NCBI GenBank assembly: GCA_037127315.1
Contig: JBBBDQ010000310.1
Span: 2,940,001 to 3,004,000 of the forward strand
Direction: 5' to 3'
DNA from: Ascarosepion bandense
Lineage: Eukaryota; Mollusca; Cephalopoda; Sepiida; Sepiidae
Length of the DNA: 64,000 nt
In this document: one piece after another, positions 56,370 through 64,000 of the stretch
Layout: the number at the start of each line of letters is the position of its first letter
Numbering within the stretch: position 1 is the stretch's first letter
Position numbers and translations under genes: made by a program
The notes under the pieces: model-generated
Databases searched by the model: none
Seen by the model: only the letters and a program-made list of their open reading frames with translations
Told to the model about the DNA's origin: nothing

Positions 56370-57390
56370 AAAAAAACAAAATATTTCTGAATGCTTTTGT
56401 AGATTCTAGTCATAATACTTTCACTACCTCAGTATATAAAAACCCACAAGTAAAAATTCTTGCCACCTTAATTTTATTAGTTTCGAATTTTATTTAGTTT
56501 CGATATTAGTCAATGTCTTCTTCGATAGAAGACCTCCACAATTTGAAACAAACGCTTGTCAAAAATGGCTTTACAAATTACTATATCAAAATTTTTCTCC
56601 GTAACGTACTGAGCGGCAACTATAAACACGTGGAAAAAAACAATAACATTAATATTTTTACAAAAATAAAATGAACAATAACCACAAACAGGACGAATCT
56701 TCACTTCTCAATATCATCCGAAATCATGCAACACCGACTAGTTCAAACAAGAAAATTAAATTATCTATTATTAAAAATTCAAAAGTGCCAACCTCGTCGT
56801 CAATAATAATAATTCACCTGCAAAATCTAAACTGCAGAAAACCAGTGTCGTTTACGAATTTTTATGTCCTTTGAAGAACTGTGTTCCTCAACTATCCAAA
56901 TCCACAAACAACTGCATTGGCTACACCACCACAAAATCAACGAGAAAAATGACATTACATCCTTCTCACCAACAGTTTTACCCGATCTCATTTAAACACA
57001 CATCGAGATCTTCCACGACCTATCCGTGATATCCTCGTTGATAATACATACATAATAGCATCATCAACATGCAAAAGAAGATTAAAAAATAATGGAGGGA
57101 TTACTAAAAGAAAAGAGAAATCCTACACTTAAGAACATCAATTCTGAACATGTTACGAATGCGCTTACCGTGTTCGGAATTTAACATACACAAGTTTATT
57201 TACAAGTAAAACAAAATTAATTCTTAATAATGACTAAACGTACAACCAAAAGCACTCGAAAGTACAAAACCTTTGGACAATTCTTATATCATTTGAATTC
57301 TGAAACGAAAAAGTTACACGAACACATGAAAAATTATATAAAAACTTAATGATAATACCTTGTCTCTCATTTTTAATGAAATCTGCATAA
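56370..57390 (+). pseudogene. Penelope-like element (PLE), RT C-terminus to GIY-YIG, decayed
   Basis: Penelope-like retroelements encode a reverse transcriptase followed by a GIY-YIG nuclease. Here the plus strand reads IFLNAFVDSSHNTFTTSVYK (RT C-terminal FLDVLV-FTTSVYRKPT type), then a gap, then IEDLHNLKQTLVKNGFTNYY, then in another frame NNNHKQDESSLLNIIRNHAT and SSNKKIKLSIIKNSK, which match the RT-to-nuclease linker of PLEs (LTNIIKNNV-PTDKNKKINLIIYYKN). The nuclease signature CIGYTTTKSTRKMTLH follows at about 56913. The tail is accttgtctctcatttttaa then tgaaatctgc. Stops and frame changes are frequent and the RT palm is missing. Confidence 0.78.
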
Positions 57391-57434
57391 AAGAAAGATT
57401 GTTACCCAAATACAAAATATACATATATATAAAT

Positions 57435-57437
<3 letters not shown>

Positions 57438-57493
<56 letters not shown>
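57438..57493. repeat. (TG)n microsatellite
   Basis: TG array of about 56 bases next to the right end of the Penelope-like element. Confidence 0.95.
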
Positions 57494-57496
<3 letters not shown>

Positions 57497-57584
57497 CGTG
57501 AATAAACAATATGAGAACCATTTATCTCTCAGGTGCGAATTCGAGTAAACATACGTTTCGTCATATCTTTTTTCCACAAGATAT

Positions 57585-58055
57585 TTGCATGAAACCCATT
57601 GTATACAAAATCGTTATACAAATTTTTCTGCATACTTTGGTTTGAGTTTCAATAAATCAGTCCAGAAAATTAAAATTTTTTTTTTTTGTTTTACTTTTCA
57701 TTTTATGTTAATTATTGGAATAATATTCTTAATTGGAAGGAAGTTCTTAATTTCTATCACGCATAAATATAATCATGACTTCCATACGCCTGTGCACCCA
57801 ATACATGCATGTCTCCTGCTATTCCACTTAGATAATGTGAATATATACAATGATCAGTTAAACGGCAACGTCTGTTTTTCATTAATTACAACATATTTAA
57901 TTCTAGAAGCACACAATGTATGCCAAAATAAACACAAATATCTCACATTACTAAATCTATTTCTCATCATAGAGTCTTTCCTTCTCAACTGTGGTATTCC
58001 ATCCGAGAGTGAGGGCGTGTGTCCCCAGCTCAGAGAAATTTGGTTGCCATCTTAG
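57585..58055 (+). other. Unassigned 156-codon open frame in AT-rich DNA
   Basis: The longest open frame outside repeats and transposons. Its first half is F, I and L rich with an apparent hydrophobic segment (FCFTFHFMLIIGIIFLIG). No family, signal for splicing or promoter is recognised. A+T-rich composition alone can produce this, so I do not call it a gene. Confidence 0.12.
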
Positions 58056-58412
58056 CTATTCTGTAAATTGTCGCTTTTTTCCCCCACAATATCGAGAATT
58101 GCTATGACTTCAGAGCTCTCCGTGTAGTGCAGTTCCAGAAACTGTAAGCAGCAACCGCCATTTACGCATTACACACATATGTTTGTGTACATTTTTACAT
58201 ATGTACTTTTTGAATAATTAAGCGTGTGTAGAAGTTACTGGCATACTTCAACTATTGTGCAAATACACAGTTATTAATCATTTTTAATAAAATAAATGCT
58301 AGAAACTTTTGCTCTGATCTATTACATTATACATTCATCTGTTCATACACGCGTGTGTGTGTGCATGTATACGCGCTTGTTTGTGTACGCGTGTTACGTG
58401 TTTATTTGTGCG

Positions 58413-58421
<9 letters not shown>

Positions 58422-58472
<51 letters not shown>
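58422..58472. repeat. (TG)n microsatellite
   Basis: TG array of about 50 bases preceded by TA and CGTG-rich sequence. Confidence 0.95.
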
Positions 58473-58473
<1 letters not shown>

Positions 58474-58587
58474 ATATTATTCAACTATTAATAGTGCAAG
58501 AGTGCTCAACATTAGACTAAGTCTAAATTTGTCAATGAAGGTTAAACCTGACAGTCCCTATACAGTGTTGATTCCTATGCCTACCCA

Positions 58588-58649
58588 ATATCTATCTATC
58601 TATCTATCTATCCATCTTGGGGGCGCGTGTGTGTGTATGTTTCTGAGGC

Positions 58650-58710
<61 letters not shown>

Positions 58711-58711
58711 T
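58588..58711. repeat. (ATCT)n and (GATA)n in inverted arrangement
   Basis: tatctatctatctatctatc at about 58588-58612 and, after some 38 bases including a short GTGT run, a (GATA)n array at 58651-58710. ATCT is the reverse complement of AGAT, so the two blocks can pair as a hairpin. A hairpin or an inversion breakpoint is possible. Confidence 0.9.
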
Positions 58712-59106
58712 CCCAGGAAGTTGTTTAAATATTATTTAACTAATGTACTCCGGTAAACTTGTATTATCTGTTGAGAGTAGGCGTTTCCTAAAAATAATTA
58801 TCCAAGCGAAGGTAGGCCTCTGTTCATACATCCAAAAAAAGCGAATTGCAGAGACATCAAGACAAAATTATACACAAAACCAGTGTTCAATGAAAAATTA
58901 ATAAAATAGACATAAAATTGCAAACGCATACAATTACAAATGTCTAAACATTACACCAATTGAGTAAACCAAGACATTTAGTTGCACCTGTATGTTTATA
59001 TACATACACACACAAACGTGTTATAGCATGCTTGAACAATGAAGGTTGATATACACATAACTGTACAGAACAGTATCAATATTTACTTACACATACACAC
59101 ACACAC

Positions 59107-59139
<33 letters not shown>

Positions 59140-59157
59140 TGTATGTATGCATGTATG
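59107..59157. repeat. (ATGT)n microsatellite
   Basis: About ten GTAT/ATGT units after a short CA run. The sequence from 58712 to 59106 shows nothing else. Confidence 0.93.
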
Positions 59158-59324
59158 AATAAGTCTGTAAACATTATATATGATAATGAGTTCTTTATAC
59201 ATTTGCTATTAACGCTGTTCATCAGTCTGAGTACTTCCATCCATCAGATCGAGATGATAGTGTCATTTGAAACTCCACGGCCCTTTCTTTGGTTGCATAG
59301 TATGTGCTTCGCCAGGCCAACATA

Positions 59325-59405
59325 TGGTTTGGAATTCAGTGATTTTCCTTGTCCAAGGCTGGTTACCAACCACGACTAGAAAGTCTAGGCTACCATACTA
59401 TTTAA
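59325..59405 (-). mobile_element. Family A SINE, short partial copy
   Basis: tttggaattcagtgattttc, caaggctggttaccaaccac and ctaggctaccatactattta parallel the diverged copy at 52145. Confidence 0.5.
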
Positions 59406-59427
59406 TTATTAGCTTACTTTCAACTAC

Positions 59428-59480
<53 letters not shown>
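59428..59480. repeat. (TA)n(TG)n compound microsatellite
   Basis: TA run followed by a TG array and a short GAGA stretch. Confidence 0.93.
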
Positions 59481-59488
<8 letters not shown>

Positions 59489-59499
59489 TGAGAGAGAAT

Positions 59500-60455
59500 C
59501 TGTGTATTAATAAAATGCTACAATATTAGTATGGAGATTATTTAGTATTTTGCTATCGAACTACTCTTTCAGTCAGAAACTTTACAACTTTCTGTTGTAC
59601 ATTTATGTAAGTAAAACATAACTCTATTTCAGAAAAAATATATACCTTTGAACTCTTTGTACAAATTACATGAGCTTTGTTCTCACCAAAAAGACTGTAA
59701 TATCTTCCGAAAATTTACAGAAAAGAAAAAATCAAGATAGTGATACACATAAATACCAAAGCAGAGAAAGTTAGATAGATAGACAGATATGAACACACTA
59801 AAATAGATAGACAAATACACGAAGAGATTATGAGAGATACAGGTGTATGTAATATGAATATGATAATGTAGGTATTGTGACAACAACGAATTCATCCCTA
59901 TTTTTTTAAACTCTTTTATTACCGATATTTTGCCAGGGATTTTTTTTCTTGTTTAAATGAAACCTCATCAATTTTACTTATTGTTCCGACCATTAGATTG
60001 AATAATCCGTGGAATGGTCTTTGATGCTTTTAGATTAAAAAAATTTTCTACGCATTTAAAGTCACAGAATGCTAATTTTCCTCATTAATAAATAATGTAT
60101 TTCACAACAATACTCGTAATGAACTTCTAGATATTTTAGTTTTGTTTTCTGAATATAAAATTATACATTTTGTGTTCATTAGTTATCTCGGCCTATTCTA
60201 GCAGCAAATCAGATTCTATGAATTCAAGTATACAATCTTGCATAGACCTGTTCCTAGAATCGTTGCAGGCAATTTGATTTTCGACACAAACGTAATATCT
60301 TGATCATTAAGTTTTGATCACACTCACTCACAGCTAAGTATGTCCTTCCTGTGAAATAGAGTCACACTTAACACACTTCAGCGATATTGTAAATCAACAC
60401 GTTTTTTTTATGTAATTCGTTATATTTTTCCACTTTGACTACATTGATGTGAAAA
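59500..60455. other. No gene recognised
   Basis: AT-rich spacer. A few scattered GATA and TAGA words near 59770-59810 suggest a decayed microsatellite. Confidence 0.4.
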
Positions 60456-60459
60456 TATT

Positions 60460-60720
60460 GTAAGGACCATTGGGTCAAGTTCTTTCAAGACGTGGACAGT
60501 CATGGTTCACCAACATGGTTCTCCTAACCCTTGTAAGCTATTAGTAACGCATGTCCTTTTGCCAGACCTTCTACCCCCATCCGTTCAACTATCGATACAT
60601 AGAAACTCGTCCGCTGCCTTCCCCTTTTGTATTCGATATGCCCTGTGAGTGTCAAATTCTCCAAGCCTCCTTTCCTCATTATATGTCAAAGAAATGCTAG
60701 CGGTTTCTATTTGATTCCTA
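60460..60720 (-). mobile_element. RTE-like LINE 3' fragment
   Basis: caagacgtggacagtcatgg is the reversed LINE C-terminal coding end, and tgtgagtgtcaaattctcca with agcctcctttcctcattata is the reversed RKEGLENLTLTG region. Order and spacing match the fragment at 16085. Confidence 0.75.
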
Positions 60721-61231
60721 GTATAAGTGTTTTGTTTTTTTTTGTCTCCATTTTCCTTACGTCATTTTTTTTTTTTTTTGTTTACACATCCACGGACTTC
60801 TCAGCATTCTTCTGTAAAGAAGACTATGTCTGAAACAAAAGATCAACATAATTTATTCTTATTCCAGAACTTCAGAAATTGTAGCGTATGACTTTGGGGA
60901 TGAAATTCATAATCGATTGTACCTTAAAAGAAATCCTGGTGAAGAATATTTGAATAAATAAGGAAAACAAAATTACACTAGAATAAGTAGTTCAATAAGT
61001 AATTCAATATATTTTTTATAAAATGTAGTTCGTTTCTAGTATCTGTTTCGTGAGTAAAACTTGATCGAAAGAAGCCATTGTTATCAGTAGTCCTCGCTCT
61101 CTCAGTTCTTTTCTCCATTATTGTTGTTGTTTCTTAGATTTGCATGTCTGTATCAGGTTTTCTAGTGGTCTTCGCCAGAGATCTAGTGATAGTAACTCTT
61201 CCTAATACTTTAGCACTCTCCTCACGATTTA

Positions 61232-61597
61232 AAATGGTTGTTCGCAAAAATATGCGCATTACGAACTGGAGACACCAAAATAAGACAAGTACGGAAATTT
61301 AAGTATCTAGGTTGTGTTGTAACAGAGGACGAGATACATGACACCGAAATCAGAAGGCGCATAGGGATAGCGAAAGATGCCTTCCAAAATCTAAGCAATG
61401 CATTGAAGAAACAGGAAATTTTTGTCATAAGCAAAGAAAAAAGTACTGAACTATTATTCAATGGTAGAGAATAATGTACAATCTTTTCACAGACGAAAAA
61501 GAAACTTGAAGCATCAGAAATATGCTGAGAATATCATGAATTGAACATGTGAGTAACAAAGTAATTTTAGGAAAAATGGAAAAAACATCCTCATAGC
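61232..61597 (+). pseudogene. RTE-like LINE, third main copy, left part
   Basis: Translation gives TGDTKIRQVRKFKYLGCVVT, DTEIRRRIGIAKDAFQNLSN and, after a stop, CTIFSQTKKKLEASEI. The LINE is then interrupted by another LINE end (next entry) and resumes at about 61903. Confidence 0.85.
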
Positions 61598-61599
61598 AT

Positions 61600-61902
61600 T
61601 TTTATGTATATAATCATTTCACCCTAAGCAAAGCAGGACTGTTATTGGTGCACAGGGGGTAGGTTACAATGAGAGAAAAAACAAGGTACAGGGATGCAAA
61701 AAAAAAAAAATAAGAGCTGGATGGAGCTTAGGGGTGGGTGGGATTTAATAGAGGTAGGAAATAACAATTGACGCCGCAGTTAAACTTTTGGAGATTCTCG
61801 CTATTAGGGAAGCAAGTATACGGAAGCGATTTCGAAAAGTGCATATAAAGAAACTAATAGAGTAGAAGTAACGGTTATATTTGACTATTTTGACGGTAAA
61901 AG
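61600..61902 (-). mobile_element. Jockey/CR1-like LINE 3' end inserted in the RTE-like LINE
   Basis: ataatcatttcaccctaagc and cagggggtaggttac are the conserved tail; aacttttggagattctcgct, gggaagcaagtatacggaag and aactaatagagtagaagtaa follow the 27349 copy further 5'. It is about 300 bp, 5'-truncated, antisense to its host, and sits between the host's VSNEE region and its RKRQ region. Confidence 0.85.
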
Positions 61903-62200
61903 AAAGAGACAGTCGAATTTTTTTAAACACGTAATGAGGAAATAGGGTTTGTAGATTTTGACACACATAGGGTATATTGAAGGCCAAAGATACAGAGAAG
62001 AGCAATGAATAACTTTCCTAAAGAGCCTGTATAAATGGTTGGGAGAACATAGTTAAGGATTAGGAGATATAGTAAAAAGATATTCCTTACTAAGAGCTAG
62101 AATGGACAGGAATCTGCGGAGAGCCATGATCGTTCACGTCCTGAAGATATATGACACATAGAAGAAGAAGAAGAAGAAGAAGAAGAAGAAGAAGAAGAAG
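61903..62200 (+). pseudogene. RTE-like LINE, third main copy, right part with (GAA)n tail
   Basis: It resumes with KRQSNFFKHVMRK, then HIGYIEGQRYREEQ, YKWLGEH and LLRARMDRNLRRAMIVHVLK, then a stop and a (GAA)n array at 62159-62200, exactly as at 14908. The matching tail supports a common 3' structure for the family. Confidence 0.87.
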
Positions 62201-62735
62201 CCATCCTCCTGTTTGTTCTTCAAGGTATCTCCAGCTAACTTCTTTATTAGCTTCTTTGGGATCGTTCCAAGCGTTTTAGCAACGATGGGCATGACTATCA
62301 GCTTCATATTACATAATTTAATCACTTCTCTGGAGATGCTGAGGTAGTTGTCCAGCTTTTCGAGTTCTTTCAATTGCAGTGCGGTCCACTGACACATTTT
62401 CTTCTCCTTGTTTACATTAACTTATCTTATGGCCTCTGAGATTAGGTAAACAGTTTATATGTTACAGTTTTAATGTTTTTGTTTTTGTTTTTGTTTTTGT
62501 TTTTTTGTTTTTTTGTTTTTTTGTTTTTTTGTTTTTGTTTTTTTGTTTTTTTGTTGTTCCTTAAGACAGATTCTAGTTTATACAAACACTGCTGATTTTG
62601 ATGGACATATCCTCTTTGCTTGTACAGTTTCCTTCGGATGACCATTCCGACTCCTGCCAATATTTCTATTCTTTCTGAGATAATTTGTTGCATTCGCTTG
62701 TTAAGTGATTGATTACAGCATATCTTTCCTAACAC
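62196..62735 (-). pseudogene. C-terminal fragment of another LINE (zinc-knuckle type)
   Basis: The minus strand near 62710 reads INHLTSECNKLSQKE, a form of the CxxC-H-IxxxCxxLAxxEY zinc-knuckle region found near the C-terminus of several animal LINE polymerases. Downstream, after a T-rich insertion (62476-62555), it reads LEKLDNYLSISREVIKLCNM then KLIVMPIVAKTLGTIPKKL, matching a recurring ELKKLWNMKVxVIPIVxGALGTIPK domain of such elements. The clade is uncertain. It abuts the (GAA)n tail of the previous LINE. Confidence 0.6.
62476..62555. repeat. (GTTTTT)n low-complexity tract
   Basis: G-punctuated T runs of 5 to 7. It lies inside the LINE fragment and on the minus strand would be an A-rich tract, possibly the tail of an inserted retroposon. 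Confidence 0.9.
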
Positions 62736-62779
62736 TGTATTTGCTGATTTTTACAATAACGTTCATCTTGTACAAGACC

Positions 62780-63600
62780 CAAGAGCCACTCGAGATGGGG
62801 GGGTTACAGGGTAAGAAGAACAGTTTATGGGGATATTTGAGAAGATAACGGTTAACTCTAGACTTGGACAGGTTAAGATTGTAGTGGTCGAGGACGAATA
62901 CTTTTAGAAATGGGTTTCGTAAAGCAGCTGCCGCAAAGTGGCACTTACTTTTCGACTATGGAGTATGAAGGGAATGAGGGTGGCTCACTACAATGCGCGA
63001 GATAGGTCTTAGCCGTGAAGGTTAGAATGGTTGGAAGTGTTCCTGAACACTTTCTATGGAAATAGCGATAGAGCAGCGAGAGGCTTGCAACGTTTCGTCT
63101 GTGGGGAAAGAATTTTATGGTGGAAAATAATCAGTCATCAGCCAAGGACATGGAGACTGTGCATATATGGCAGCCCTTGTAAAAGTAGAGGAAAACAGGA
63201 TTCACTTACTTAGTGTAGAGGTACAGAGAGCCGACCTATTCGCCAGTATCTTTAGCTTTGTAAGTATGAGTTCCACTTGGGATATGAGTTGAGTTTAAAT
63301 CTCAATAAGTGTTCAAGGCACGAGACCTCCCTAAGAGAACACCCGTTTATCGCGATCGGTGAAAATTCGAGGTCTACCAGTGAGGATGAAACATCGTTAG
63401 TTTGGTTTTCGATGCATTAATTGTGACCAGCCACTTTTTCTCCCACTGACCTGATAAAGCTAGGTCAGAGGAGAAATCAGCTTTCAGGCTCTGGATATCT
63501 AGAATGTTGAAGGTGCATCCATGTACAGTTGTATTATCAGCATCGATATACACAAATGGTCTGAGTATAGTCTGAGGCAGATCATTTATCTATCTAAACT
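62780..63600 (-). pseudogene. Jockey/CR1-like LINE, diverged 3' end
   Basis: gagccactcgagatgggggg and gttacagggtaagaag are a decayed form of the shared tail; tgtgaccagccactttttct, tttcgatgcattaa and cctgataaagctaggtcaga parallel 19390-19460 of the 18509 copy. At about 63525-63550 the minus strand reads YIDADNTTV, a decayed YADDTT palm motif, followed upstream by INDLP near 63575. It is more diverged than the other copies and so probably older. Confidence 0.65.
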
Positions 63601-64000
63601 TATTTATAAATGGAACTTTGTGTGTGTATCTATAGACTCCGAAAAAAAATTTCTTGAAAATTTACACAGTTGTAAGCGTCTGCGAGTGTTCTTAGCTAGA
63701 TTTTGTGTTGAGGTACCCCAGATAAATATCGAAAATCGATAATCGAAAAGATTGGGTTATAGAAGGAGTGGTCCAATTTTAATCAAATTTGATACACTCA
63801 TAGACAAAAACATAAGAAACGATATTAAGAAGTTTCAAGGTTGCAGTTTTTACAATAGTGCAGAAAATTTGATATCGATACCAGGAAATCAAAATTTGAA
63901 TTACATCCATTCATTTTTCTTTCAGTCTACGGTTTTTAGTTTTTCTTTCGTGCCAATGTCCAAAGAGTCTGAGCTCCAGGACCATGGATTAGTTTTAAAG
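63601..64000. other. No gene recognised
   Basis: AT-rich end of the window. The LINE match fades after 63600. Confidence 0.4.

Noticed and set aside
57585..58055. 156-codon frame as a membrane protein gene
   Set aside because: The hydrophobic segment comes from T-rich codons; no homology, no transcription signals and no exon boundaries support it.

Overview
The window is AT-rich animal nuclear DNA with no intact conventional protein-coding gene that I can support. It is crowded with dinucleotide and tetranucleotide microsatellites and with decayed eukaryotic transposable elements. The mix fits a coleoid cephalopod, most likely an octopus: several tRNA-derived SINE families, RTE-like and Jockey/CR1-like LINE ends with octopus-style sequence, mariner and Tc1 relics, a Penelope-like element, and (TA)n, (TG)n and (GATA)n arrays. 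The species call is an inference from repeat style only.

Layout. 1-5 kb: a mariner transposase relic cut by the window edge, several TA/TG arrays, a ~220 bp foldback element (2878-3096) and a 70 bp degenerate tandem repeat. 5.0-5.9 kb: about six copies of a 154 bp satellite whose core resembles the body of a SINE found elsewhere in the window. 7.8-14 kb: two SINE copies, an LTR-like sequence, a GATA array, a LINE fragment and CT arrays. 14-20 kb: an RTE-like LINE 3' end with a (GAA)n tail, a Tc1 3' end, and a Jockey-like LINE with RT motifs. 20.6-23.2 kb: a MULE-type transposase C-terminus and a complete but broken Tc1-family element with long inverted repeats containing direct repeats (IR/DR). 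23.4-25 kb: SINE heads, a 5S rRNA-like sequence fused to a tRNA-SINE body, and another RTE-like end. 27-28 kb: another transposon N-terminus and a Jockey-like end. 28.5-32.5 kb is almost free of recognisable repeats. 33-46 kb: Tc1 and mariner-superfamily relics and many microsatellites. 46-52 kb: SINEs, including one family whose tail is shared with the Jockey-like LINE. 53.2-54.1 kb: a ~30 bp minisatellite. 55-57.4 kb: an unusual cluster of palindromes (a 49 bp perfect palindrome, two SINEs tail to tail, a ~350 bp foldback element, and Penelope-like pieces in inverted orientation). 61-63.6 kb: stacked and nested LINE 3' ends.

Nothing here forms an operon or pathway. The functional relationships are parasitic: LINE machinery probably mobilised the SINEs that carry its 3' tail, and the transposase relics would once have acted on their own terminal repeats. 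Copy families are compared only within the window and by memory of protein families; no database search was run. Boundaries of decayed elements are approximate, often to within tens of bases.
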